This document shows positions 45,515 through 54,691 of a stretch of 64,000 nucleotides of DNA, in pieces (the first letter of the stretch is position 1; the number at the start of each line of letters is the position of its first letter). The DNA lies in the NCBI RefSeq assembly GCF_004681125.1, contig NZ_SIHO01000002.1:558001-622000 (forward strand), written 5' to 3'. The stretch comes from Glacieibacterium arshaanense (GTDB lineage Bacteria > Pseudomonadota > Alphaproteobacteria > Sphingomonadales > Sphingomonadaceae). The notes under the pieces are model-generated. The model made no database searches. It worked only from the letters and a program-made list of their open reading frames with translations, and was not told the DNA's origin. The position numbers and the translations under genes were made by a program.

Positions 45515-45730
45515 TCAGGTCTTGCTGGGGCGGCGCTCGGGAGTCGTCGTGGTAGTTTGCGCCGATTTGACAGCGTCACCCGAACTCGGCGCGACACCAA
45601 GCACGGCAAGCGTTTCGCCCTGTCCTTGTGGCTGGACGGTTTTGGCCGCAGGCTTCAGGCCCGCGGCGGCAATCATGACGAGAAGGAAAATTGCGGCAAG
45701 CCCGGTAAGGCCTACTCGAACGCGTTGCAT
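45515..45730 (-). CDS. Small single-helix membrane protein
   Basis: A 71-residue protein with one hydrophobic helix (about residues 7-24, VGLTGLAAIFLLVMIAAAGL) and a polar Thr/Ser/Pro/Gln-rich remainder. It may be an anchor with an exposed disordered tail, facing the periplasm if the basic N-terminus stays inside. I recognise no family. It lies upstream of the dcw promoter in the same direction. Coding likelihood rests on the clean hydrophobic helix directly after the ATG. Confidence 0.55.
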   Translation of the reverse strand: MQRVRVGLTGLAAIFLLVMIAAAGLKPAAKTVQPQGQGETLAVLGVAPSSGDAVKSAQTTTTTPERRPSKT

Positions 45731-45900
45731 GCTACTCTACTCCGGCTTTTGGCCTGCCGCTGCGCGCACCGAACGCTTGTGCGTGCGCAGTGACAATCGA
45801 CGTGAAATGCCGGGTGAATTGCCCGGCGCGACGCGCCTTGGATGCACCTATATAGGCACAGAATAGGTTAATGTCAGGTTTATGACAAATCGGACGTGCC

Positions 45901-46905
45901 TCAAGCGTCGCGCAGCCATGGCGGCGCGGGCAGTCCCTTGGCGGCGCACCAGGCCGGATTGTAGATCGTCGAAAGGTAGCGCAGACCCGAGTCGCACAAG
46001 ATGGTGACGATGGTTTTCCCGGGGCCCATATCGCGCGCCAGCCGTACCGCACCGGCAACGTTTATGCCCGACGAAAGGCCCAGGCACAGGCCTTCATGTT
46101 GTTGCAAATCATGGACATAGCCCAGCGCTTCGGTGTCGGGCACGCGGAACTGGGTGTCCACCGACAGCCCTTCGAGGTTGGCGGTGATGCGGCTCTGTCC
46201 GATGCCTTCGGACACCGAGTTGCCCTCTGCCCGTAGCTCGCCGTGCGCGAACCAATTGTACAGTGCCGCGCCTTCGGGATCGGTCAGCGCCAGCACCAGA
46301 TCGGGGTTGAATTCCTTAAGGCCCATACCGGTGCCGGTCAGCGTGCCGCCGGTGCCGACGGCGCAGGTGAAGCCATCGATGTTGCCATCGGTCTGCGCCC
46401 AGATCTCGGGCGCCGTGGTGCGCAGATGCGCGAGGCGATTGGCGATATTGTCGAACTGGTTGGCCCAGACCGCGCCCGGCGTCTCCTCGGCAATGCGCCG
46501 CGACGTGTGCACGTAGTGCGCGGCGTTGCTGTATGGCGCCGCCGGGACCAGAATGAGCTCGGCACCAAGCGCGCGCAGCGTCTGCTGCTTTTCCTGCGAC
46601 TGGGTGTCGGGCATGACGATGATGGTCTTGTAGCCGCGGGCATTGGCGACGACGGTCAGCCCGATGCCGGTGTTGCCCGCCGTGCCTTCGACAATCGTGC
46701 CGCCGGGCAGCAGGGCGCCGCGGGCTTCGGCATCGGCGACGATGAACGCGGCCGCACGGTCCTTGACCGAGCCACCGGGGTTCATGAACTCGCACTTGCC
46801 GAGGATGGTGCAGCCGGTCGCTTCGCTGGGCCCGCGCAGCCGCACCAGCGGCGTGTTGCCGATCAGTTCGAGGACGTCGCGGGCGGGTTGCTTGTGGCTA
46901 TCCAT
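45901..46905 (-). CDS. cysK: Cysteine synthase A (O-acetylserine sulfhydrylase)
   Basis: PLP enzyme making cysteine from O-acetylserine and sulfide. The 334-residue protein has IGNTPLVRL, the PLP lysine in GGSVKDRAA, EGTAGNTGIGL, and the phosphate-binding VGTGGTLTG. A C-terminal extension (about 310 on, STIYNPAWCAAKGLPAPPW) matches a subgroup of proteobacterial CysK-like enzymes. Single gene; it diverges from the binding-protein gene over a 77-base gap. Confidence 0.92.
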   Translation of the reverse strand: MDSHKQPARDVLELIGNTPLVRLRGPSEATGCTILGKCEFMNPGGSVKDRAAAFIVADAEARGALLPGGTIVEGTAGNTGIGLTVVANARGYKTIIVMPDTQSQEKQQTLRALGAELILVPAAPYSNAAHYVHTSRRIAEETPGAVWANQFDNIANRLAHLRTTAPEIWAQTDGNIDGFTCAVGTGGTLTGTGMGLKEFNPDLVLALTDPEGAALYNWFAHGELRAEGNSVSEGIGQSRITANLEGLSVDTQFRVPDTEALGYVHDLQQHEGLCLGLSSGINVAGAVRLARDMGPGKTIVTILCDSGLRYLSTIYNPAWCAAKGLPAPPWLRDA

Positions 46906-46982
46906 GCCTCCGGCTTAGCGGCACGCACCTTAGGCTTCAAGTGCGCGTTGCCCGTGCGGCGCCGGCTGTCTAGATTGGCGGG

Positions 46983-48551
46983 ATGTCCAGCTTGCCATCC
47001 CATCGCGTGCTTCGGGCCGCATTCGCTGTGGCGCTGGTGGTGGGTCTCGCCGCGTGCAAGCCGGACAGCGATGGCGGCGGCGCGACACTGCGCGTTGACA
47101 GCGTCGGGGACGGCGGCCGCGCCGAAACGCTGATGCGGCAGCAGGCCCTCGACGTTACCAGCCAGGGGCTGGTGCAGTTCGATGCCGCGGGTCAGACCGT
47201 ACCGGGGCTGGCGACGAGCTGGCGCATTGCCGATGACGGGCTCAGCGTCATCTTCCGGCTGCGCGCGGCCAAGTGGAGCGACGGTCGCCCGGTGACTGCC
47301 GAACAGGTCGTGCTGTCATTCCAGCGCTTGCTGGCGCCCGCCAGTCGCAGCACGCTCAAGCCGCTGCTCGGGCGCATCGTCAATGCCCCGCAGGTTGCCT
47401 CTGGCCGGCTGGCGCCGCGGACGCTCGGCATCAGTGCGCCGGTGAACAACATCGTCGAGATTCGGCTGTCGGCGCCAATGCCCGAGCTGTTGCAGCTGCT
47501 GGCGCTGCCCGATGCGACGGTGCGGCGCAGCGGCGGCAATGCGCCGGTCAACGGGGCGTTCCTGCGCGATACCGGCGAAACCGCCGTGCCTGATCAGCAG
47601 CGGTTCAAGCGCAACCCCGATTTCCACGCGGCAGACAGCGTCAAGCTCGGTGCGCTCAACCTGACCGCGACCGCCGACCCGACGGCGGCAGTGGCGCGCT
47701 TCACCCGTGACGCGACCGATGTCGTGGTCGGCGGTGGCATCGGTAGCCTCGGCGAGGTGCGCGCGCTGACCAAGCCGGCGACCTTGCATGTCGAGCCGGT
47801 GCGCGGTGTCTATGGCTATGTCGCCAACGTCCGCAGCGGGCCGCTCGCCGATGTCCGGGTGCGCACGGCGCTGGCGATGGCAATCGACCGCGAGGCGCTG
47901 GTGCGCCGGCTGTTCACCGCCGACGATGTGCCACCACTGGCGGCGCTGCTGCCCGACTCACTGGTCGCGGCGCCGGTGCAGCCAAGTTGGAGCCATTTGT
48001 CGGTCGAGGAGCGGCTGGCGTCGGCGCGCGCGCTGCTGGCGGATGCCGGCTACGGCCCCGACCGCCCGCTCACCGTCAACCTGCGACTGCCCGCCGGGCG
48101 CGGCCATGCCGTGGTCGCGGCGGCAGTGGCGGCGGATTGGCAGGCGCTTGGTGTCGAGACCAAAACGCTGGCCGAGCCCGATGCCGCCTACACCCGCGCC
48201 ATGGCCGCTGGCGACTTCGATCTCGCCGTCGTCGAACGCGCCAGCCCGGTCGATACGCCCTGGGCGCTGCTGGCCCCGCTGGGCTGCGCGGCGCGCATCG
48301 GCGGCTATTGCAACAAGGACGCCGACGCGCTGGTCGCCGCGGCTCTCACAGTCAAGGATCCGCCCAAGCGCGTCGAGGCGCTCGGCCAGGCCCAATCGCT
48401 GATGCTGATCGACACGCCGATGATCTCACTGTTCGTGCCGGTGCGCTGGTCGCTGGTCAGCCCGCAGGTCAGCGGCTGGGTCGACAACCCCGGCGGCCAC
48501 CATCCGCTGGCGCGACTCACCAAGAACCAGCGCCGCCGGCTGATCAACTGA
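46983..48551 (+). CDS. Peptide/nickel-type ABC transporter substrate-binding lipoprotein
   Basis: A family 5 extracellular solute-binding protein of 522 residues. The signal ends in a lipobox, GLAAC with C25, so it should be a lipoprotein. LVQFDAAGQTVPGLATSW and FRLRAAKWSDGRPVTAEQV are the standard DppA/OppA blocks, and MAIDREALVRRLF appears near the middle. No permease or ATPase gene is adjacent, so it is an orphan whose ligand cannot be predicted. It ends before the FNR-type site of the monooxygenase gene. Confidence 0.9.
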   Translation: MSSLPSHRVLRAAFAVALVVGLAACKPDSDGGGATLRVDSVGDGGRAETLMRQQALDVTSQGLVQFDAAGQTVPGLATSWRIADDGLSVIFRLRAAKWSDGRPVTAEQVVLSFQRLLAPASRSTLKPLLGRIVNAPQVASGRLAPRTLGISAPVNNIVEIRLSAPMPELLQLLALPDATVRRSGGNAPVNGAFLRDTGETAVPDQQRFKRNPDFHAADSVKLGALNLTATADPTAAVARFTRDATDVVVGGGIGSLGEVRALTKPATLHVEPVRGVYGYVANVRSGPLADVRVRTALAMAIDREALVRRLFTADDVPPLAALLPDSLVAAPVQPSWSHLSVEERLASARALLADAGYGPDRPLTVNLRLPAGRGHAVVAAAVAADWQALGVETKTLAEPDAAYTRAMAAGDFDLAVVERASPVDTPWALLAPLGCAARIGGYCNKDADALVAAALTVKDPPKRVEALGQAQSLMLIDTPMISLFVPVRWSLVSPQVSGWVDNPGGHHPLARLTKNQRRRLIN

Positions 48552-48619
48552 TAGCCAGGCTTCGCCGACGGAAACGATATGGCGAATTGACGGGCTGGCG
48601 GCAGGCTGCGATGGCAAGG

Positions 48620-48633
48620 TTGATTTGCATCAA
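48620..48633 (+). promoter_or_regulatory. FNR/Anr/FixK-type box upstream of the flavin monooxygenase
   Basis: TTGAT-TTGC-ATCAA matches the FNR-family consensus perfectly and is centred 66 bases upstream of the monooxygenase ATG. If the start point is near 48668 the centre would be at about -41.5, but the -10 there (TAGCAA) is weak. Confidence 0.65.
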
Positions 48634-48692
48634 AGATCGCCACGTCAGATGGCGCTAGCAACATCTCTAAATCCAGCTCTGGGGAGACTGTC

Positions 48693-50198
48693 ATGACCGC
48701 AACCACCACCGCCGCACGTCCCGCGTCCACCGCCGCCGTCGAACACTTCGACGTGCTGATTGTCGGGGCCGGTATCTCGGGCGTCGGCGCGGCCTATCAC
48801 CTCGGCCAGCAATGCCCGCAGAAGTCGTTCGTGGTGCTTGAGGCACTCGAAAGCCACGGCGGCACCTGGCTGACGCACAAGTACCCCGGCATCCGTTCGG
48901 ACAGCGACCTGTATACCTTCGGCTACCGCTTCAAGCCGTGGACGACGGCGCCGATCGCCACTGCCGAGGAGATCAACAAGTACATGGGCGAGGTCATCGA
49001 GGAGAACGACCTCGCGCGCCACATCCGCTACAAGCACAAGATCGTCCACGCCGAATGGTCGAGCAAGGACAACCTCTGGACCATCGACGCGGTCCGCACC
49101 GACACCGACGAGAAGCTGCGCTTCACCGCCAACTTCCTGTTCATGTGCCAGGGCTATTACCGCCACAACAAGGGCTACACCCCTGATTGGCCGGGCATGA
49201 GCGACTATAAGGGCACCATCGTCCACCCGCAGACCTGGCCCGAAGACCTCGTCTACAAGGGCAAGCGCGTGCTGGTCATCGGCTCGGGCGCGACCGCCGC
49301 GACGCTGGTGCCGGCGATTGCCGGCGACTGCGAACACGTCACGCTGCTGCAGCGTTCACCGACCTATTTCATCCCCGGCCGCAACGAGAACGAGCTCTAC
49401 AACACGCTCGTCGAACTCGACATCGACCCGATGTGGATCCACGAAATCGTCCGCCGCAAGGTGCTCTATGACCAGGCGGTGTTCACCCGCCGCGCCATCG
49501 AGGAATCGGACACTGTCCGCGACGAATTGCTCGCCGGCGTCCGCGCCTTCCTCGGGCCCGACTATCCGGTCGAAAAGGACTTCACGCCGAGCTACCGGCC
49601 GTGGCGCCAGCGCATCGCCTTCATTCCCGATGGCGACCTGTTCCAGGGCATCAACGCCGGCAAGGCCGATGTCGTCACCGACGAGATCGACCGCTTTACG
49701 GCCAAGGGCATCCTGCTCAAGTCGGGCAAGGAGCTTGAGGCCGACATCATCGTCACCGCGACGGGGTTCAACCTCAACGTGCTCGGCGACATCGATTTTG
49801 TCATCGACAACAAGCCGATGGTGTTTTCGGACACCGTCACCTACCGCGGCATGATGTTTACCGGCGTACCCAACCTCGTCTGGGTGATGGGCTATTTCCG
49901 CGCCAGCTGGACGCTGCGCACCGAACTCGTCGCCGACTTCGTCTGCAAGCTGCTCAATGACATGGACCGCCGCGGTGCCAAGCGCGTCGTGCCGCAACTG
50001 CGCGACGATGAAAAGGACATGAAGCTCGGGCCGTGGATCGACCCCGAAAACTTCAACCCCGGCTATCTGATGCGCGGCATGCACCTGATGCCCAAGCGCG
50101 GCGACAAGCCCGAATGGCAGCACAGCCAGGATTACTGGGCCGAGAAGGATTCGATCCCGGCAATCAATCTCGACGACGGGCGCCTGCGCTTCGATTGA
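48693..50198 (+). CDS. Flavin-containing (Baeyer-Villiger-type) monooxygenase
   Basis: An NADPH- and FAD-dependent oxygenase of 501 residues. The first Rossmann loop is GAGISG (25-30). The fingerprint Y172-K-G-x3-H178-x3-W182 follows the FxGxxxHxxxW rule with Tyr for Phe. A second Rossmann loop, VIGSGATAATLVPAI, comes next, and ATGFN lies near the end. Likely substrates are ketones or hydrophobic carbonyls, not determinable here. The start has a GGGGAGA ribosome site. It stands alone behind an FNR-type box. Confidence 0.93.
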   Translation: MTATTTAARPASTAAVEHFDVLIVGAGISGVGAAYHLGQQCPQKSFVVLEALESHGGTWLTHKYPGIRSDSDLYTFGYRFKPWTTAPIATAEEINKYMGEVIEENDLARHIRYKHKIVHAEWSSKDNLWTIDAVRTDTDEKLRFTANFLFMCQGYYRHNKGYTPDWPGMSDYKGTIVHPQTWPEDLVYKGKRVLVIGSGATAATLVPAIAGDCEHVTLLQRSPTYFIPGRNENELYNTLVELDIDPMWIHEIVRRKVLYDQAVFTRRAIEESDTVRDELLAGVRAFLGPDYPVEKDFTPSYRPWRQRIAFIPDGDLFQGINAGKADVVTDEIDRFTAKGILLKSGKELEADIIVTATGFNLNVLGDIDFVIDNKPMVFSDTVTYRGMMFTGVPNLVWVMGYFRASWTLRTELVADFVCKLLNDMDRRGAKRVVPQLRDDEKDMKLGPWIDPENFNPGYLMRGMHLMPKRGDKPEWQHSQDYWAEKDSIPAINLDDGRLRFD

Positions 50199-50206
50199 GC
50201 TGATTT

Positions 50207-50236
50207 GGGCAGGCCCGGCGAGACCCGGGTCTGCCC
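50207..50236 (+). terminator. Terminator-like hairpin after the monooxygenase
   Basis: Arms GGGCAGGCCCGG and CCGGGTCTGCCC pair with one wobble over a 6-base loop, 8 bases after the stop. There is no T run, so strength is uncertain. Confidence 0.5.
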
Positions 50237-50248
50237 ACTCTCGATCAT

Positions 50249-50287
50249 CCCCGGCTTCGGGGAGGGGGACCATGCTCTTCGCATGGT
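50249..50287. other. Two further small hairpins
   Basis: CCCCG-GCTT-CGGGG (50249-50262) and ACCATGC-TCTTC-GCATGGT (50269-50287) follow the terminator-like stem. They belong to the 858-base gap after the monooxygenase and may be degenerate intergenic repeats. Confidence 0.4.
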
Positions 50288-50382
50288 GGAGGGGTAGAGC
50301 GGACCGCCGGTTGCACGCGCAGCTGGCTTGACGCGAATGGCCTTCAACCCCGCTGCTTTCGAGCCATTCAAAAGAATCCAAA

Positions 50383-50464
50383 CCCGCTCATCCCGAGCGA
50401 AGCCAAGGGACATGCCCAACCGTGGGCTTGTCCCTCGACTTCGCTCGGGATGAGCGGGTTTTTT
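50383..50464. repeat. Long inverted repeat, CTCATCCCGAGC family, copy 2, with T run
   Basis: Arms 50383-50411 and 50430-50458 pair with two mismatches, and six T follow directly on the plus strand (50459-50464), a complete intrinsic-terminator layout. Its loop shows it is inverted relative to the copy at 19316. Confidence 0.8.
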
Positions 50465-51056
50465 GTTTGGTGGAGCCGGTTTCAGGCAAGGCGCTCACCC
50501 ACGACGAATTTCCGGCCAGCGGATATCCCCGCCCCGGTCCATCGTCCTTGGGTACTGACCCCCACCGCCACGGTGGAGATAATCCTCTTCCCGATGACGG
50601 CGTCCTTGGGAGGGTTGCTTGGTCATCGGGAAGAGGCAGGCTTTGTGACGTTGATCGGGATAGCCGGTAGCGGAGGACGTTTTTGCGGTTTCTTACGCCG
50701 CCAGCACTAGGGTCAGCACTGGTTTCAGTACAAAGTTTAGCACTAGGGTAGAGGTGTCCTCCTTGGAACACTTGGAGCTGAAGTTCCCGATCTAACAGAG
50801 CGCGGGGCTGAAAAGCGCGGCGGTGAGACGTCACGCCCGGGTACGCAAGTGGCGATCGTGAGCCCGGACAGGTTGGACGAGGAACTCCCATTCCTCGCCG
50901 CCTTGATTGATCTAATAACCTATTAGGTTCGTAATGTCAAGAAGAATCGCGTTTGCGGTGTGCTTATTCCTTCTTCCTCGAGAGGGCAGGAAGCCCACCC
51001 CGCTCGCGTGCCGCGAGACGCCCCTCCCGTTCCGGGAGGGGAGAAGAGGGGTTTGG
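50465..51056. other. Gene-free gap with repeats
   Basis: I see no convincing gene in this stretch. It has a 14-base inverted repeat (CCTCTTCCCGATGA at 50584-50597 and its complement at 50623-50636) and an 11-base direct repeat, AGCACTAGGGT, at 50703 and 50739. Codon-like periodicity is absent and AT content rises around 50905-50945. It could be a decayed mobile element or hold a structured RNA. Confidence 0.5.
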
Positions 51057-51284
51057 TTACACCGTGATGCTGTAGCAGGTCGCGCCGTGCGCGGCGGGTG
51101 CGGTGGTGAGCGCTGCCCAGCCGCGTTCGCGCACGAACGCCGGCACGTCGGTCGCGGCGGCGGCGTCATCGGCGATCAGGTCGAAGCGGCGGCCTGGCGC
51201 GGCATCGCGCGCAGCTGCCGCCAGCCGCAGCACCGGCAGCGGGCAGCGCAGGCCGCGTGCATCGATTGTCGTGACATTTTCCAT
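51057..51284 (-). CDS. TusA-family sulfur carrier protein
   Basis: A 75-residue protein with the TusA core TIDARGLRCPLPVLRLA, whose cysteine carries persulfide sulfur. The rest of the small two-layer fold follows (FDLIADDAAAATDVPAFVRERG). Typical size. ATG 51284 has a GGGGAGG ribosome site; the frame is open upstream without support. It diverges from the carbonic-anhydrase gene. It might link to the cysteine desulfurases, but they are 29 kb away. Confidence 0.88.
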   Translation of the reverse strand: MENVTTIDARGLRCPLPVLRLAAAARDAAPGRRFDLIADDAAAATDVPAFVRERGWAALTTAPAAHGATCYSITV

Positions 51285-51402
51285 TGCCTCCCCTTGTAGC
51301 ACGGCCGTCGCGGACCGCCACCGCCCCGCCACCGCACTGCGGCTTGCCAGCCATTTGGCGCCATGTCAGACTTGTCGCCGCAACGACTTGGGGGACGCAA
51401 AA

Positions 51403-52146
51403 ATGACCGGACATGATGATTGCTGCGCCGTGGATCGCCGCGGGTTTCTCGGGCGCGGACTGGTCGGCGGCGGGCTGGCGGCCGGGCTGGCCTTGGTCGG
51501 CGGACTGGGCTGGGCCGACGGCGCGCGCGCCGCGTCGCTGACGCAGGCGCAGCGCGACGCGATGACCCCCGACCAGGTCGTGCAGGCGATGCTCGACGGC
51601 AATGCGCGTTTCCTGTCGGGCGTCCACCGCCAGCGCGATTTTCTTGCCGAAATGCGGTCGAGCGCGTCGGGCCAGTATCCGATGGCGGTGACGCTGTCGT
51701 GCATCGATTCACGCGCGCCGGTCGAGGCGATTTGCGACCTCGGCATCGGCGACACCTTCAGCGCGCGCGTCGCCGGCAATGCCGTCAACGACGACATCCT
51801 CGGCTCGATGGAGTTTTCGTGCGCGGTGGCCGGTGCCAAGGTGGTGATGGTGCTGGGCCACACCAAGTGCGGCGCGATCAAGGGCGCGATCGACAATGTC
51901 GTGCTCGGCAACCTGACGCTGCTGCTGGCGCGCTTCAAATCGGCGGTCGATGCGACCGAGTACAGCGGCGACCGCAGCGGCAAGAATTATGGCTTTGTCG
52001 ATGCCGTGGCGGTGACCAATGTCCGCATGGTCATCGACACCATCCGCGAACGCAGCGAGGTGCTCGCCAAGCTTGAGAAGGCCGGGAAGATCAAGCTGGT
52101 CGGCGCGATGTACGACATCAGCACCGGCAAGATCGCGCTCGTCTGA
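51403..52146 (+). CDS. Tat-exported beta-carbonic anhydrase
   Basis: Interconverts CO2 and bicarbonate with zinc. The 247-residue protein begins with a twin-arginine signal (DRRGFLGRG, then a hydrophobic stretch to about residue 43 ending ARA). The zinc ligands and catalytic pair C100-x-D102-x-R104 and H153-x2-C156 are intact. Export by Tat means it folds with zinc in the cytosol and acts in the periplasm. The ATG follows a GGGGGACG site. Confidence 0.92.
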   Translation: MTGHDDCCAVDRRGFLGRGLVGGGLAAGLALVGGLGWADGARAASLTQAQRDAMTPDQVVQAMLDGNARFLSGVHRQRDFLAEMRSSASGQYPMAVTLSCIDSRAPVEAICDLGIGDTFSARVAGNAVNDDILGSMEFSCAVAGAKVVMVLGHTKCGAIKGAIDNVVLGNLTLLLARFKSAVDATEYSGDRSGKNYGFVDAVAVTNVRMVIDTIRERSEVLAKLEKAGKIKLVGAMYDISTGKIALV

Positions 52147-52147
52147 G

Positions 52148-52480
52148 CTAGTCGCTGCTGCCGTCGCTGCCGCTGTCGCCGTCGCCGTCGCCGTCATCGC
52201 TCCAGTCGCCGGTGGCACCGCCGCCGCCGAAGCTGCCGCCGCCGCTGCGGAAGTCCCCGTCATCGGGTTCGGCGGTGCCGAAGAAGTCGCCATCGGTCGC
52301 CCCGGGCAGCGTTGGCAGCCCGTAGTTGTGGTGCAGCCCGGAGTCGGGTTCGGCGACCGGCGGCGTTTCGGACGCGGCTGCGGGTTTGCGACGGCCGAAC
52401 TTGATCAGCAATAGCAGCAGCATCGCCAGCGTCAGGATGGGTATCAGGATGATGGCGGCGACCCTCCGGTTCAGCGCCAC
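52148..52480 (-). CDS. Membrane-anchored protein with a Gly/Ser/Asp repeat tail
   Basis: A 110-residue protein with one helix (about 8-27, AAIILIPILTLAMLLLLLIK), a short Pro-rich linker, and a tail rich in Gly, Ser and Asp (GGGSFGGGGATGDW, then GDGDGDSGSDGSSD). The tail recalls the ends of YgcG-like proteins, but the catalytic part of that family is missing, so this may be a stand-alone remnant or a surface tail. It is not recognised further. It converges on the carbonic-anhydrase gene with one base between the stops. Confidence 0.6.
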   Translation of the reverse strand: MALNRRVAAIILIPILTLAMLLLLLIKFGRRKPAAASETPPVAEPDSGLHHNYGLPTLPGATDGDFFGTAEPDDGDFRSGGGSFGGGGATGDWSDDGDGDGDSGSDGSSD

Positions 52481-52543
52481 TCTAACCGCAGTGGCGGCAG
52501 CTTGATAGCTGCGCTAGGTTTGCGCGGCGTTTCGGGGGAATTC

Positions 52544-53788
52544 ATGGCGGCCAGCAGGACAAACCACGGCCTTGCCTTCATCATGGTGACGGTGCTGATC
52601 GACAGCATCGGCTTCGGCATCGTCATTCCGGTGCTGCCGGGGCTGATCGTGCAATTGACCGGCCGCAGCATCGAAGGTGCGGCGCAGATCAGCGGCTGGC
52701 TGATGTTCGGCTATGCGGTCATGCAGTTCGTCTTCGGGCCGGTGATGGGGGCGCTGTCGGACCGCTTCGGGCGGCGACCGGTGCTGCTCGCGTCGCTGGC
52801 GGCATTCAGCGTTGATTATTTCGCGATGGGGTTCGCGCCGACGCTGGCATGGCTGTTTGCCGGGCGGCTGGTCGCGGGCATCACCGGCGCGTCGTTCAAC
52901 ACCGCGTACGCCTATATCGCCGATGTCTCGCCGCCGGAAAAGCGCGCCGCCAACTTCGGCCGCATCGGCGTGGCGTTCGGGCTGGGGTTCATCCTCGGGC
53001 CGGCGCTGGGCGGCATGCTGGCGACCTACGGACTGCGCGTGCCGTTTTACGTGGCGGGCGGGTTGGCGTTGCTCAACGTCGCCTATGGCTGGTTCATCCT
53101 GCCCGAAAGCCTCGACGCCGAACACCGCCGGGCGTTTGAGTGGCGCCGCGCCAATCCGGTGGGTGCGCTGCTGCATCTGCGCGCCGCGCAGCCGGTGGTG
53201 CTGGCGCTGGCGAGCGCGACATTCCTGTGGGTGCTCGGCCATCAGGCGCTGCAGGGGACCTGGAGTTTCTACACCATCTACCGCTTCGGCTGGACGCCGG
53301 CGCAGGTCGGCACCAGTCTTGCGGCGGTCGGCGTCGGCTCGATCCTGGTGCAGGGGTTGCTGATGGGGCGGCTGGTGCAGCGTTTTGGTGAGCGCACGCT
53401 GGTGGTCGCCGGCGGGCTGAGCGCGATTGCCGGCTATCTGACCTACGCCTTCGCCGGCGCGGGGTGGATGATGTACCCCGGCATCCTCGTCGCGGCGCTG
53501 TCGGGGGTGGTCTATCCGTCGCTGCAGGGGCTGATGTCGAACCTGACCGCGAAGACGGGGCAGGGCGAGTTGCAGGGCGCGGTCGCCAGCCTGTTCAGCC
53601 TCGCGACCATCATTGGCCCGCTGGTGATGACGCAGGCGTTCGCGTTCTTCACCGCACCCGCCGCGCCGTTCCAGCTGCCCGGCGCGGCCTTCGTGATGGC
53701 GGCACTGCTGACGGTCGGGGCGCTGCTGTTGTTTGGGCGCGCGATGCGGATGCGCGACGCGGTGGAGGCTCCGCTCAGTTCCCCGTAA
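52544..53788 (+). CDS. MFS transporter of the TCR/Tet efflux type
   Basis: The 414-residue protein has twelve expected membrane helices. It shows [15 protein letters not shown] in the first helix, motif [15 protein letters not shown], and [23 protein letters not shown], all close to TetA-type drug:H+ antiporters. The substrate is not shown; tetracycline resistance should not be assumed. ATG 52544 follows GGGGGAA. It overlaps the convergent enoyl-CoA hydratase gene by 14 bases. Confidence 0.93.
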   Translation: MAASRTNHGLAFIMVTVLIDSIGFGIVIPVLPGLIVQLTGRSIEGAAQISGWLMFGYAVMQFVFGPVMGALSDRFGRRPVLLASLAAFSVDYFAMGFAPTLAWLFAGRLVAGITGASFNTAYAYIADVSPPEKRAANFGRIGVAFGLGFILGPALGGMLATYGLRVPFYVAGGLALLNVAYGWFILPESLDAEHRRAFEWRRANPVGALLHLRAAQPVVLALASATFLWVLGHQALQGTWSFYTIYRFGWTPAQVGTSLAAVGVGSILVQGLLMGRLVQRFGERTLVVAGGLSAIAGYLTYAFAGAGWMMYPGILVAALSGVVYPSLQGLMSNLTAKTGQGELQGAVASLFSLATIIGPLVMTQAFAFFTAPAAPFQLPGAAFVMAALLTVGALLLFGRAMRMRDAVEAPLSSP

Positions 53789-54584
53789 ACACCGCCGGGC
53801 GCTTTTCGATGAAGCTGGCGACGCCTTCGCGGTGATCGGCGGTGCCCATCAGCTTGAAGATGGTTTCGATGGCCCAGCCGCCGATGTCGTGGGGGTCGCC
53901 GTAGCTGGTGCGGCGCAGGCCTTCCTTCATGTAGCGCAGCGCCAGCGGCGGGTTGGCGGCGATGCGTGCGGCCATGGCGTTCGCCTCCGCCATCAAATCG
54001 GCGAACGGCACAACCTTGGTGACCAGCCCGATGCGCAGCGCTTCCGCGGCGTCGATGACATCGCCGGTGAACAGCAGTTCGGCGGCCTTGGACGGGCCGA
54101 CAATGGCGGGAAGCCGCCACATGCCGCCGATGTCGGCGATCAGCCCGCGCTTGATGAACAGCTCGGCGAACTTGGCGGTGTCGGCGGCGATGCGGATATC
54201 GGCGAACAGCGACAGCTCCATGCCCCAGCCGACCGCCGGGCCGTTGACTGCGGCAATAACCGGCCGGTCGCAATTGAGCGCTGCCATCGCCGCGGGCGTC
54301 GCCGGCATCCGCACGCGCGGCAGCGTCGCGGACTTGGTCGGGCCCTTGCCGGTCAGCATCTCGACGACATCCTCGCCCGAACAGAAGCTGGCTTCGGCCC
54401 CCGTCACGATGACGCAGCGCACTTCGGGGTCGGACTGGACGTGCAGGAACGCCGCCTCGAGCTCCGCATAGGCGCGCGGGTTGAGCGCGTTGCGCCGATG
54501 CGGCCGGTCGAGCGTGATCGTCGCGACATGGTCGACCAGGGTGTAGCGCGTCACTTCGAACTGGTCGGGGTGGATGTTGGTCAT
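53775..54584 (-). CDS. Enoyl-CoA hydratase/isomerase family protein
   Basis: A 269-residue crotonase-fold enzyme with ITLDRPHRRNALN, the oxyanion-hole segment ASFCSGEDVVEM, and PVIAAVNGPAVGWGMELSLFADIRIA. A hydratase glutamate is not obvious in the second block (GMWRLPAIVGPSKAAELLFTG with neighbours), so it may be an isomerase or another crotonase. It diverges from the SDR gene. Confidence 0.9.
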   Translation of the reverse strand: MTNIHPDQFEVTRYTLVDHVATITLDRPHRRNALNPRAYAELEAAFLHVQSDPEVRCVIVTGAEASFCSGEDVVEMLTGKGPTKSATLPRVRMPATPAAMAALNCDRPVIAAVNGPAVGWGMELSLFADIRIAADTAKFAELFIKRGLIADIGGMWRLPAIVGPSKAAELLFTGDVIDAAEALRIGLVTKVVPFADLMAEANAMAARIAANPPLALRYMKEGLRRTSYGDPHDIGGWAIETIFKLMGTADHREGVASFIEKRPAVFTGN

Positions 54585-54691
54585 GTTCGTCTCCGCTAAG
54601 AATGCAAGCGGCCATGTTCCGCATTTTCGCTGCCGCGTCCAGCGCGCAGACGCTTGCGAAACCGCTTGGCATTTTGCGGGGCAGCCCCGAC

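Noticed and set aside
52019-52414. A plus-strand protein opposite the Gly/Asp-tailed gene
   Set aside because: It begins inside the carbonic-anhydrase gene and is mostly Ala/Val repeats mirroring the Asp/Gly codons of the other strand.
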